From Bacteroidales bacterium (GTDB lineage Bacteria > Bacteroidota > Bacteroidia > Bacteroidales > F082), in contig JAFZDU010000043.1 in assembly GCA_017561025.1 (NCBI GenBank), positions 1 to 52,634 of the forward strand: DNA of 52,634 nt. The letters run 5' to 3'. The translations under genes were made by a program, and so were the position numbers. The notes below the pieces were generated by a model. The model saw nothing but the letters and a program-made list of their open reading frames with translations. It did not search any database and was not told the DNA's origin. Of this stretch, positions 9,599 to 18,178 are shown one piece after another (the first letter of the stretch is position 1; each line of letters starts with the position of its first letter).

Positions 9599-10825
9599 TT
9601 ATAGTCTTGATTCCAGATATTCCATGATTTTATTCGTTGCTCCTATGCTCAGCTGCACATAATCGTGACAGATACCAGAAGCCTTGTTATAGTAATCCTC
9701 GTCATTTATAAGTCTGTCAAAGACAGCATTGAATTCCTGTTGGTCGCTGACGGAGAACATGCCGCCTGACTCAACAAGATCCACGGCTTCGACGAACTTA
9801 CGGTATTTAGGTCCGACAACTACAGGGCAGTCAAATACCAAAGCCTCCTGAGTGTTATGTATGCTGCTCATGAAGCCGCCTCCGACATAAGCGAAACGAG
9901 CGTATTTGTATATTTTCTTCAGGATTCCTATCGTATTGATGACAAGCACCTTGCTTTTCTTTTCAGCATCCAGTTCGGTATAAAGCTGATAATCGTCGAG
10001 CTGTGATGTTATCTGATTTATATGAGAAGCAGAGATATCGTGAGGTGCAATGACAAGACAATAGTTGTCGGGCAGCTTGTTCAGATAAGGTATAAGGAAT
10101 TTCTCGTCGCTAGGCCATGAGCTTCCGGCAATTATGCAATGACGTCCGTCGATGAATTTTTCTATCTCGGGGAAAGACTGCGACTGTCGTGCTATTTCGA
10201 ACACACGGTCGAAGCGGGTGTCGCCTGTTACAGTCGAATCATCAATACCTATTGACTTCAGCAGTGATTCCGTTTCCTCATTCTGGACGAAGTAATGGCT
10301 GACATTCTTGAGCTGTTTTCTAAACCAAGAGGAGTAGAATTTAAAGAAGTAATGGCTTGGATGCAGCAATGCTGATATATAATATAGAGGTATATTGTTT
10401 TTCTTCAGCACCTTCATGTAGTTAAACCAGAAGTCGTACTTCACGAAGAAAGCAGCTTTGATATTAAAGTTCCTTACGAGTCTCCTTGCATTATTCAGAG
10501 TGTCGGATGGCATATAAGCCACAATATCAGCCAAAGGGAAATTCTTTCTCGGCTCGTATCCTGAGGGAGAGAAGAATGTGAGCAGTATCTTATAATGAGG
10601 ATATTTTTCTTTCAGGCGCTCTATCACTGGCAGTCCTTGCTCGAACTCGCCTAATGACGACACATGAACCCATATCCATTCATCGTCTTTATTTTCGGAC
10701 CTCAGTTTTTCCCATTGTCTTTCTCTTCCCTTCCACCAAAGTCGGGCCTTATCATTACCAAAGAGAGAAGCCATAGCGACCATTCCGCTATAGCTTCTCA
10801 TTGCTATTGAATAAAACAGATTCAT
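9599..10825 (-). CDS. waaA: 3-deoxy-D-manno-octulosonic acid (Kdo) transferase WaaA
   Basis: 408 residues, a GT30 transferase that adds Kdo from CMP-Kdo to lipid A precursor at the cytoplasmic face of the inner membrane. The N-terminal Rossmann half carries the catalytic glutamate in SLGEFEQG (Glu60); the C-terminal half has the nucleotide-sugar binding features (GSSWPSDE, YVGGGF, HNTQEALVFDCPVVVGP). It starts 2 bases after the preceding barrel protein's stop codon and ends one base before pepA, so the three are translated from one message. Together with kdsD and lptB elsewhere in this window it shows a lipopolysaccharide-type outer membrane. Confidence 0.95.
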   Translation of the reverse strand: MNLFYSIAMRSYSGMVAMASLFGNDKARLWWKGRERQWEKLRSENKDDEWIWVHVSSLGEFEQGLPVIERLKEKYPHYKILLTFFSPSGYEPRKNFPLADIVAYMPSDTLNNARRLVRNFNIKAAFFVKYDFWFNYMKVLKKNNIPLYYISALLHPSHYFFKFYSSWFRKQLKNVSHYFVQNEETESLLKSIGIDDSTVTGDTRFDRVFEIARQSQSFPEIEKFIDGRHCIIAGSSWPSDEKFLIPYLNKLPDNYCLVIAPHDISASHINQITSQLDDYQLYTELDAEKKSKVLVINTIGILKKIYKYARFAYVGGGFMSSIHNTQEALVFDCPVVVGPKYRKFVEAVDLVESGGMFSVSDQQEFNAVFDRLINDEDYYNKASGICHDYVQLSIGATNKIMEYLESRL

Positions 10826-10827
10826 AA

Positions 10828-11595
10828 TTAATAGAAATAATATTCGTCAGGCATTCTCTTATAAGTTGGGATATAGACGGCGAAGCGTATTCCCATATAT
10901 CTATCCAGATACTTGTTAAGGTCAGGTGCCATCAAGTTAAAGTCCCATTGTCGCAATGACTTTGTATGAGCCTGAATGAATTCTAATGAAAGGGAGAAGT
11001 TGAACACCCTGGAGTTGCTCATGAAGAGATACCCAATCTCACCAGAATAGGCGAAGCCTCCGCGCATTCTGTCATAACCAAACCTATAGTCATCGGCGAG
11101 ATTTGGCGGTGGTGAGGCCGATGAGGAGAACTCGATTCTCACTCTGTTGAGCAGATAACCCAAGCCACCATTGATAAAGAATCCGCAGTTAGGGTTAGGA
11201 GACAATACATCGAAGACCTTACCGACCTTAGCTTGAAGGTTGTAGCCTCTTTCGAACATGGCAAAGCTTCCGTAGATGCCGTCGCCTGTGATAAGCTGTC
11301 CGCCTTTATCTAATATGATTCCTACTATCTCCTCTCTTGACGCCTTGATATCATCGCTTGATATGAAGTTAGCGTTTGCCGACCACATCCAGTTTTTGTC
11401 AGTCTTGTAATGGAAACCTGCACCTATAGTAGCGTTATTGCCATAAAGCACCTTAGTGTCGGCTCCAGGATACTGATATGAGAAGGCAGCACTGAACATG
11501 GAGGTGGAAATACATTCCTTTTTTATATCTTTCTGCGCCTTAACGATAAAAGGCAACATGAAAAATATCATTAAAGCAAAATGTCTCAATTTCAT
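10828..11595 (-). CDS. Predicted outer-membrane beta-barrel protein
   Basis: 255 residues from the ATG at 11595. A signal peptide (MKLRHFALMIFFMLPFIVKAQ) precedes alternating hydrophobic/polar strands typical of a small barrel (VLYGNNATIGAGFHYKT, GFFINGGLGYLLN, FAYSGEIGYLFM) and it ends EYYFY, an aromatic terminus fitting Bam-dependent insertion. A longer frame from 11640 runs through the promoter box at 11615-11622, so the shorter start is chosen. First gene of the operon with waaA and pepA, which hints at an envelope role; the exact function is unknown. Confidence 0.82.
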   Translation of the reverse strand: MKLRHFALMIFFMLPFIVKAQKDIKKECISTSMFSAAFSYQYPGADTKVLYGNNATIGAGFHYKTDKNWMWSANANFISSDDIKASREEIVGIILDKGGQLITGDGIYGSFAMFERGYNLQAKVGKVFDVLSPNPNCGFFINGGLGYLLNRVRIEFSSSASPPPNLADDYRFGYDRMRGGFAYSGEIGYLFMSNSRVFNFSLSLEFIQAHTKSLRQWDFNLMAPDLNKYLDRYMGIRFAVYIPTYKRMPDEYYFY

Positions 11596-11614
11596 CTCAA
11601 TTATTTTTGTTTTG

Positions 11615-11622
11615 CAAAGATA
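11615..11622 (-). promoter_or_regulatory. Promoter -7 box for the OMP-waaA-pepA operon
   Basis: TATCTTTG on the minus strand, 19 bases upstream of the ATG at 11595. Confidence 0.72.
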
Positions 11623-11709
11623 ATAAACGTTTCCATGCATTCATTATTTTAGGCTTAAATAAATTATGTTAATTATTGTTAAAACAAGATATGATAAAAA
11701 AATAATTCA

Positions 11710-11717
11710 TATTTTTG
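11710..11717 (+). promoter_or_regulatory. Promoter -7 box for the lipoprotein gene at 11735
   Basis: TATTTTTG, 17 bases before the ATG; divergent from the box at 11615-11622, so this 139-base gap serves both operons. Confidence 0.65.
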
Positions 11718-11734
11718 CACAAAATAGATTCATT

Positions 11735-12406
11735 ATGAAACAACAATTCGCAAACACATTAAAAATCACAGCACTACTAGCAATATTATTAGTTATTACC
11801 TCATGCGACAGAAACAAAACTCTCGTGCCAGTAATACCTGAAGACATACTGCCACAAGCAATATACGAACAAGTTACAGACTACATCCCTGTATATTCAG
11901 GAGAAAACCCTCCTGAGATAAATGGAGAATACATCTCAACACCTCACGCACTCATCTATCAGTCGGACAACAACGACAATTCCATTCAATATTTCTCCGA
12001 CCTTTATCTGGGCTTTATATACAACAAGAAAAAGCTTGACTACTATAGCAAACAATACAATACAGAAGCTGGAATCTTTGAAGAATATGTTCAACATGAC
12101 TTGAAGCTAACAGGCAAAAGCGACTGTTTCACCTGCTATTATGTAATCGAAGATTATCCTGACGGATACTATGCAAAACAGTCATTCATATTCAGCGGAA
12201 AGATAAGCGACAAAGGCATAGAGGACTTCCACACCGCTGTCATTCTGCTTGAAACCAGCGGTCACCCTAACTTACCTAAGAAAAACACATTCCGTGTATT
12301 AAAAGACTACGACGGATTGGCAGAAGCTCAGAACTGGCTTTCAAAGAGAGACATCGAAGGCAGCAAGTCAGCGAATGCCGATTTGTTTAGAATGTGGATG
12401 AACTAA
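11735..12406 (+). CDS. Lipoprotein of unknown function
   Basis: 223 residues from the ATG at 11735, with a lipobox ending at Cys24 (VITSC). The mature part is acidic and aromatic (EQVTDYIPVYSGENPPEINGEYIS, YSKQYNTEAGIFEEY) and has two cysteines close together (SDCFTCYY). I recognise no named domain. An upstream start at 11666 would run through the TATTTTTG promoter and add a non-secretory N-terminus, so it is rejected. The M16 peptidase gene follows after 27 bases in the same direction, suggesting cotranscription. Expected anchored in a membrane facing the periplasm or the outside. Confidence 0.82.
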   Translation: MKQQFANTLKITALLAILLVITSCDRNKTLVPVIPEDILPQAIYEQVTDYIPVYSGENPPEINGEYISTPHALIYQSDNNDNSIQYFSDLYLGFIYNKKKLDYYSKQYNTEAGIFEEYVQHDLKLTGKSDCFTCYYVIEDYPDGYYAKQSFIFSGKISDKGIEDFHTAVILLETSGHPNLPKKNTFRVLKDYDGLAEAQNWLSKRDIEGSKSANADLFRMWMN

Positions 12407-12433
12407 CAACACAACTCATTTTTCATTACAACA

Positions 12434-13672
12434 ATGCTTGAAGAAAGTATCATCTCCGAATACATATTACCTAACGGTATCAAAATCTTACACAAACACA
12501 GATCCGGTGTAGTAGCACATCTGGCACTGATGGTAAATACCGGCATGCGCGATGAGGACGCCAATGAAAACGGCTTGGCTCACTTCATCGAACACATGCT
12601 TTTCAAAGGAACCAAGAAACGCAAGGCCTATCATGTCCTTAGCTGCCTAGAAAACGTAGGAGGCGAACTCAACGCATATACTACAAAAGAAGAAACCTGC
12701 ATACACGCTTCTTTCCTTAAAGAATATTACAACAAAGCAATAGAACTGATTTCTGACGTGGCTTTCAACAGCACATATCCGGAAAACGAAATAGAGAAAG
12801 AGAAAGAGGTAATACTCGACGAAATCAACTCATACCTCGACAGCCCAGCTGAAGAAATTTACGACGACTTTGAAATCAACTTATACAAAGGCCATGAGAT
12901 GGGCCGTAACATCTTAGGCACAAAAGAGCTGGTCGATGACTATACTAGAAAAGACCTATGTCGTTTCCTTAAGAACAACTACTCCACTGACAAGATGGTC
13001 ATAGCGACTATAGGCGACATCTCTTTCGAGAACTTCAAAAATAAAATCATAAAATTCTTCGGAGACTATCAGCTGTTCAGCACAGAATACCATAGACAAA
13101 CATTCTCATCACCATCCACTTTCAACATAACACAAGAAAGAAACAGCCACCTCTCACATTGTATCATAGGAGGATTGGCATATCATATCGAAAGTGAGAA
13201 GAAAATGCCTATGATTCTGCTGAACAATATCTTAGGAGGACCAGGAATGAACTCAAGGCTTAACCTCAACATCAGAGAGAAATACGGATTCGCTTACACC
13301 ATTGAATCACAGTACAACGCTTATTCAGATACAGGCAACTTCTCAATCTATATGGGTGTAGACCCTCATTCCATGGACAAGGCTGTCGATTTGGTCTTCA
13401 AGGAACTAAACAAACTCAAGAGCAACAAGCTAGGAACCATACAGCTCTCAAATGCCAAAAACCAACTGATTGGACAGCTCGCACTTAGCAGCGAATCCGG
13501 ACTCGGAGAACTACTCTCCATGGCAAGAGCCGCATTCTCTAAAGACGAAATAGAGCCATTGTCGGAAACCATTCTTAAAATTAAGAACCTAAAGTCGGAA
13601 GACATTATCGATGTTGCCAACGAAATATTCGACACAAATAAAATCAGTACATTGATTTACAAAGGTTTATAA
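12434..13672 (+). CDS. M16-family zinc metallopeptidase
   Basis: 412 residues. The inverted zinc motif HxxEH is HFIEH (His50, Glu53, His54), with the third ligand expected at Glu130 in the EKEVILDE segment, 76 residues on, as in processing peptidases. The C-terminal half is the inactive M16 repeat with GGPGMNSRLNLNIREKYGFAY, the R/Y substrate-binding motif, so a single chain holds both halves. There is no signal peptide, which suggests a cytoplasmic peptidase as in the related PH0974/YmxG group. Substrate unknown. Confidence 0.92.
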   Translation: MLEESIISEYILPNGIKILHKHRSGVVAHLALMVNTGMRDEDANENGLAHFIEHMLFKGTKKRKAYHVLSCLENVGGELNAYTTKEETCIHASFLKEYYNKAIELISDVAFNSTYPENEIEKEKEVILDEINSYLDSPAEEIYDDFEINLYKGHEMGRNILGTKELVDDYTRKDLCRFLKNNYSTDKMVIATIGDISFENFKNKIIKFFGDYQLFSTEYHRQTFSSPSTFNITQERNSHLSHCIIGGLAYHIESEKKMPMILLNNILGGPGMNSRLNLNIREKYGFAYTIESQYNAYSDTGNFSIYMGVDPHSMDKAVDLVFKELNKLKSNKLGTIQLSNAKNQLIGQLALSSESGLGELLSMARAAFSKDEIEPLSETILKIKNLKSEDIIDVANEIFDTNKISTLIYKGL

Positions 13673-13719
13673 TTTTTTAAAAAAATTATTTTTAAATTTG
13701 TTTTTTAATATTTTTATTA
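13673..13719 (+). promoter_or_regulatory. Nearly pure A/T tract upstream of pdxA
   Basis: Almost G/C-free stretch between the M16 gene and the pdxA promoter box, beginning with an A/T palindrome (ATAATTTTTT/AAAAAAATTAT). It could act as an UP-type element or a weak terminator; sequence alone does not decide. Confidence 0.4.
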
Positions 13720-13727
13720 TATCTTTG
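13720..13727 (+). promoter_or_regulatory. Promoter -7 box for pdxA
   Basis: TATCTTTG, 23 bases before the pdxA ATG. Confidence 0.7.
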
Positions 13728-13750
13728 GAGTCTCTCAAAACTAACGCATT

Positions 13751-14773
13751 ATGCTGATACAGAAAGACTCCGAAAGATTGCCCGTTATTGGAATAACACA
13801 TGGTGACATTAACGGTATAGGTTATGAAATCATTTTGAAAACCTTGTGCGACAGCAGAATCCTAGACTCTTTTACACCAATTGTTTATGGACAATCGAAA
13901 GTCTTTTCTTATTACAAGAAAAACTTCAATATGGAAGAGCTTTCTTATACCTTGATCAGAGACGCACGGCAAGCTCAGCCAGGAAGAATCAACATCATCA
14001 ACCACACCGATTCAGAGCTTAAGATAGAACCTGGCATATCGACAGAAATAGCAGGCAAGGCATCCTTCGACGCTCTCAAAATAGCTGTAGACGATTTGTA
14101 TAAAAATAATATCGACGCCCTTGTCACTGCACCTGTCAACAAAGGAAATATTCAATCAGACATTTTCAAATTCTCCAGCCAGAAAAAATACATCAGCTCT
14201 TTCTGTCCCGAATATACACCTCTGATGCTGATGGTGTCCAACAAATTACGCGTAGGCAGCGTTACCAACCACGTATCTCTGAAAGACGTTCCTAATATCA
14301 TAAGCAAGGAACTCATCTTAAGCAAGGTAGAAGTCTTCAACAAGACATTGCAGCGCGACTTCAGCATCGACTATCCTCGCATCGCCATAATGGGACTCAA
14401 CCCGCACTACGGCGACGGAGGCCTATACGGAAAAGAAGAGATAGACATGATAATACCAGCAATCAAAGAAGCCAGAGACAAAGGCATGCTGGTGTTCGGA
14501 CCTTATTCAGCCGACGGTTTCTTCGGTTCAGCAGCATGGGTTAAATACGACGGCATACTTTGCATGTATCACGACCAGGCTATGGTGCCTTTCAAGACTC
14601 TCGCCGTAGATGGCGGCGTCAATTTCACAGCAGGACTTCCAGTAATCAGAACGGCACCCGACCACGGAACAGGATACGATATAGCCAATAGAAACATCGC
14701 CAATCCAGATTCTTTCCGACATGCGATTTATCTCGCAATTGACGTGATGAAAAATAGAGCATCAAAAGAATAA
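13751..14773 (+). CDS. pdxA: 4-hydroxythreonine-4-phosphate dehydrogenase PdxA
   Basis: 340 residues, an NAD-dependent enzyme in DXP-dependent pyridoxal phosphate synthesis. The three metal-binding histidines of the family are visible: His174 (VTNHVSL), His219 (GLNPHYGDGG) and His274 (CMYHDQAMVPFK). ITHGDINGIGYE at the N-terminus and RTAPDHGTGYDIA near the C-terminus complete the family pattern. Cytoplasmic homodimer. It lies next to murF-alr, whose racemase half needs pyridoxal phosphate, a link that may be coincidental. Only 16 bases separate it from the next start codon. Confidence 0.96.
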   Translation: MLIQKDSERLPVIGITHGDINGIGYEIILKTLCDSRILDSFTPIVYGQSKVFSYYKKNFNMEELSYTLIRDARQAQPGRINIINHTDSELKIEPGISTEIAGKASFDALKIAVDDLYKNNIDALVTAPVNKGNIQSDIFKFSSQKKYISSFCPEYTPLMLMVSNKLRVGSVTNHVSLKDVPNIISKELILSKVEVFNKTLQRDFSIDYPRIAIMGLNPHYGDGGLYGKEEIDMIIPAIKEARDKGMLVFGPYSADGFFGSAAWVKYDGILCMYHDQAMVPFKTLAVDGGVNFTAGLPVIRTAPDHGTGYDIANRNIANPDSFRHAIYLAIDVMKNRASKE

Positions 14774-14777
14774 TTCA

Positions 14778-14785
14778 TATCTTTG
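14778..14785 (+). promoter_or_regulatory. -7 box immediately before murF-alr
   Basis: TATCTTTG ends only 4 bases before the ATG at 14790. A transcript starting at the usual distance would begin at or almost at the start codon, giving a leaderless message. Confidence 0.6.
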
Positions 14786-14789
14786 CAGT

Positions 14790-17282
14790 ATGATTTATAC
14801 TGTAGAAAGAATAGCATCAATAATAGAAGGAGAAACAACAAACGCCTCCAACAACGATATAATCATCAAAGACTTACTCTTTGACAGCAGATTACTTGTC
14901 TCTCCTGAGACTACATTATTCTTCTCTTTGAAAAGCCATCGCAACGACGGCAACAAATACATAGACGAACTTTATGACAAAGGCGTCAGAGCTTTCGTTA
15001 TAGAAAACTCCGACCATATACACAACATCATAGAAAATAAAAACGACGCAGCCTTCATCATAGTCGACAACACCCTCAAGGCTCTTCAGAAGACTGCATC
15101 GTTCCATCGCGACAACTTCAACATCCCTATTATAGGCATCACTGGCAGCAACGGAAAAACCATCGTAAAAGAATGGCTTTATCAGATATTAAGCCCAGAG
15201 ATCTCTGTGACAAGAAGCCCGAAAAGCTACAACTCACAGATAGGCGTACCTCTCTCCGTATGGCAACTGAACGACATTCAAGATATAGCCATATTCGAAG
15301 CAGGAATATCTCGCCCCAACGAGATGCAGAACCTGAAAGAGATAATCAGGCCTAACATAGGAATTTTTACCAATATCGGACAGGCACACGGAAAGAACTT
15401 CGAGAACATGAATAGCAAAATAGAAGAGAAACTCAAGCTATTCACCGATGTAGACACATTGATATACTGCCTCGACCATAAAGAAATAGACGACAGCATA
15501 AGAAAACTCAGCATAAGCACTTTCACATGGAGCAAAAACGACAACAATGACGCTGATGTTAAAATATATTCAATAGAAAAAGAAGATAACTACACCACAA
15601 TAAAAGCTCTTGCCAAAAGCCAACAGTCAGAATCGGCCATCGTCATCCCATTTACCGACGACGCTTCAATTGAAAACGCCATACACTGCTGGCTCGCAGC
15701 GATGAAGCTAAAGATAAGCCATGATGTCATAGAGCAAAAGATGAGACACTTATGCCCTGTAGCCATGCGCATGGAACTCAAGTCGGGAGTTAACAACTGT
15801 GAGATAATAGACGACAGCTACAACTCCGACTTCAACGCGCTGACCATTGCGCTCGACTTCATGAACCAGCAACATCATCATAAGGAAAAAGTCGTCATCA
15901 TATCAGACATACTTCAAAGCGAACTGAAAGAAGAAGACCTATATGACAAGATCGCTCAGCTCATGAAAAACAAAGGCGTCGACTTCATCATAGGTATCGG
16001 AGAATCAATATCTCGTCAACATGACAGATTCGACATCAGGAAAACATTTTATAAAGATACCACAGAATTCCTTTCTGACTATCCTATAGAATCATTCCAC
16101 AACCAGCTGATTCTCATCAAAGGAGCCCGCGACTTTGGCTTTGAGAAGATAAGCCGCATACTGCAGGAAAAAGCTCACGAGACAATTCTCGAGATCAATC
16201 TCAACAATCTCGTGAAGAACATGAACTATTACCGTTCCAAGTTGAAGAGAGACACAAAACTAATGGTGATGGTAAAGGCTTATGCATACGGAAGCGGTAC
16301 CTTTGAAGTATCCAACGCCCTCGAATTCCATCGCGCCGACTATCTCACAGTAGCATATGCCGATGAAGGCATTGAACTGAGACGCAAAGGCATCACACTG
16401 CCTATCATGGTAATGACGCCAGAGATAAACACCTTCGAAAGCATCATCAAGAACAATCTTGAACCAGACATATACAGCTTCAGAAGCCTGTCGCTTTTAG
16501 AGGACGCCATCATGGAGTCGGGACTGCCTTCCGACGCACAGATCGGCATTCACATCAAACTCGACACCGGAATGCATCGTCTGGGATTTCTTCCCGACGA
16601 TATAGACGAACTTCTGTCACGTCTGAAGAAAAACAAGAATATCGTTGTCAAGAGCGTCTTCTCACATCTGGCAGGCAGCGACAGCAAAGACTTCAACGAC
16701 TTCACTTTACAGCAGATAAACACATTCGAGGTGATGAGCTCTAAAATCGTTGCAGCATTACCTTATAAGATATTACGCCACGTCTTAAACAGCGCAGGCA
16801 TCAGCCGTTTCACCGATTATCAATACGATATGGTCAGACTCGGCATCGGAATATACGGCGCAGCTCCATGCGAAGAAGACAAAGGCAAGCTTAAGAACGT
16901 CATCTCATTAAAAACCACTATAGTACAAATAAAAGAATACGAGATTGGCGAAACAATAGGATACAGCAGAAAAGGTGTCATAGGAAGAAGGTCAAGAATA
17001 GGGGTCGTACCTATAGGCTATGCCGACGGACTCAACCGTAAGCTAGGCAACGGCGCAGCATGTTTCTTCGTAAACAGAAAAGCCGCTCCTATAATAGGCA
17101 ACATCTGCATGGACATGTGCATGATAGACCTTACAGGAATAGACTGCAAAGAAAACGACACTGCCATTCTGTTCAACGACGAATATCCTATAGATAGAAT
17201 TGCAGAAGCCTGCGACACCATACCATACGAAATATTGACAAGCATCTCTCATAGGGTAAAGAGGATTTATTTCCAAGAATAA
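14790..17282 (+). CDS. Bifunctional MurF ligase / alanine racemase
   Basis: 830 residues with two enzymes in one chain. Residues 1-~455 are UDP-MurNAc-tripeptide:D-Ala-D-Ala ligase (MurF), with the ATP loop GSNGKT (119-124) and EAGISRPNEM. Residues ~465-830 are alanine racemase, with the PLP lysine Lys496 in MVKAYAYGSG, a GIGIYGAAP strand and a C-terminal SYGY-type segment (PIGYADGLNRKL). One makes D-alanine, the other uses D-Ala-D-Ala for the peptidoglycan stem. The fusion is a known Bacteroidota architecture. In the MurF part an AKSQQSES stretch may derive from a short heptamer repeat. Confidence 0.95.
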   Translation: MIYTVERIASIIEGETTNASNNDIIIKDLLFDSRLLVSPETTLFFSLKSHRNDGNKYIDELYDKGVRAFVIENSDHIHNIIENKNDAAFIIVDNTLKALQKTASFHRDNFNIPIIGITGSNGKTIVKEWLYQILSPEISVTRSPKSYNSQIGVPLSVWQLNDIQDIAIFEAGISRPNEMQNLKEIIRPNIGIFTNIGQAHGKNFENMNSKIEEKLKLFTDVDTLIYCLDHKEIDDSIRKLSISTFTWSKNDNNDADVKIYSIEKEDNYTTIKALAKSQQSESAIVIPFTDDASIENAIHCWLAAMKLKISHDVIEQKMRHLCPVAMRMELKSGVNNCEIIDDSYNSDFNALTIALDFMNQQHHHKEKVVIISDILQSELKEEDLYDKIAQLMKNKGVDFIIGIGESISRQHDRFDIRKTFYKDTTEFLSDYPIESFHNQLILIKGARDFGFEKISRILQEKAHETILEINLNNLVKNMNYYRSKLKRDTKLMVMVKAYAYGSGTFEVSNALEFHRADYLTVAYADEGIELRRKGITLPIMVMTPEINTFESIIKNNLEPDIYSFRSLSLLEDAIMESGLPSDAQIGIHIKLDTGMHRLGFLPDDIDELLSRLKKNKNIVVKSVFSHLAGSDSKDFNDFTLQQINTFEVMSSKIVAALPYKILRHVLNSAGISRFTDYQYDMVRLGIGIYGAAPCEEDKGKLKNVISLKTTIVQIKEYEIGETIGYSRKGVIGRRSRIGVVPIGYADGLNRKLGNGAACFFVNRKAAPIIGNICMDMCMIDLTGIDCKENDTAILFNDEYPIDRIAEACDTIPYEILTSISHRVKRIYFQE

Positions 17283-17387
17283 TGTCATAAAAAGAGTAAA
17301 GACGCATCAATGTTTTTTATAAACAGACACATCGATGAGTCATTAAAATTTATTTCCAAAACAATGGTGAATTTACCGATAAATTTA

Positions 17388-17395
17388 TAACTTTG
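17388..17395 (+). promoter_or_regulatory. Promoter -7 box for the GT2-pyrC-tadA operon
   Basis: TAACTTTG, 45 bases upstream of the ATG at 17441. The rest of the 158-base gap 17283-17440 shows no other structure that I can support. Confidence 0.6.
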
Positions 17396-17440
17396 TAGCC
17401 TTAACTTTATATTGTTTAAAACATAGTAAAAACATATTAT

Positions 17441-18178
17441 ATGTCAGAAAACCTTGTAATAATACCGACATACAACGAAAAGGAAAACATCGAGAAGATT
17501 ATCAGATACGTTTTTCAGATGCCTATGTCATTCGACATTCTTATTATCGAAGACAACAGTCCTGACGGAACTGCAGACATTGTCAAAAGATTGATGCAAG
17601 AATTTCCTGACAGACTTTTCATAGAAGAAAGAAAAGGCAAGCTAGGACTTGGAACTGCCTACATCCATGGATTCAAATGGGCTTTGGCACGTCATTATCA
17701 ATATATCTTTGAAATGGATGCCGACTTCTCACACAATCCTGACGACCTTATCAAACTTCACGACGCATGTGCAAACGGCGCTGACCTTTCAGTAGGTTCA
17801 CGTTACATCACAGGTGTCAACGTGGTAAACTGGCCTATGGGCAGAGTGCTGATGTCATATTACGCTTCAGCATACGTGAGATTCGTCACAAGAATGAAGA
17901 CTCGCGACACCACCGCAGGTTTCGTATGCTACACCAGAAGAGTATTAGAGACCATCAATCTAGACAAAGTGAAATTCATAGGCTACGCTTTCCAGATCGA
18001 GATGAAATATACTGCGTGGAAACTAGGATTCAACATAAAAGAAGTGCCTATCATATTCACCGATAGAGCTGAAGGCACATCAAAAATGTCAAAAGGCATT
18101 TTCAAAGAAGCCATCTTCGGTGTTATCAATTTAAGATGGAGAGGTATGATTGGAAAAATTAAAGCGAAAAAATCATGA
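17441..18178 (+). CDS. Polyprenol monophosphomannose synthase-type glycosyltransferase (GT2)
   Basis: 245 residues. The GT-A fold is recognisable from VIIPTYNEKENI at the N-terminus, EDNSPDGTAD and the metal-binding DxD at Asp93-Ala94-Asp95 (FEMDADFSHNPDD), followed by VGSRYITG. This is the dolichol-phosphate mannosyltransferase type that loads a sugar onto a polyprenyl phosphate carrier at the inner membrane. No C-terminal membrane segments are present, so it is the soluble, catalytic-only form. The stop overlaps the dihydroorotase start in ATGA, so translation is coupled. Confidence 0.92.
   Translation: MSENLVIIPTYNEKENIEKIIRYVFQMPMSFDILIIEDNSPDGTADIVKRLMQEFPDRLFIEERKGKLGLGTAYIHGFKWALARHYQYIFEMDADFSHNPDDLIKLHDACANGADLSVGSRYITGVNVVNWPMGRVLMSYYASAYVRFVTRMKTRDTTAGFVCYTRRVLETINLDKVKFIGYAFQIEMKYTAWKLGFNIKEVPIIFTDRAEGTSKMSKGIFKEAIFGVINLRWRGMIGKIKAKKS

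Noticed and set aside
14790-17282. Sequencing fusion artefact of murF and alr
   Set aside because: The fused MurF-racemase is a known Bacteroidota arrangement and both halves are complete.
17283-17440. A small RNA or gene between murF-alr and the GT2 gene
   Set aside because: Apart from the TAACTTTG box I see no convincing stem with a U-tract and no open frame with a start signal.
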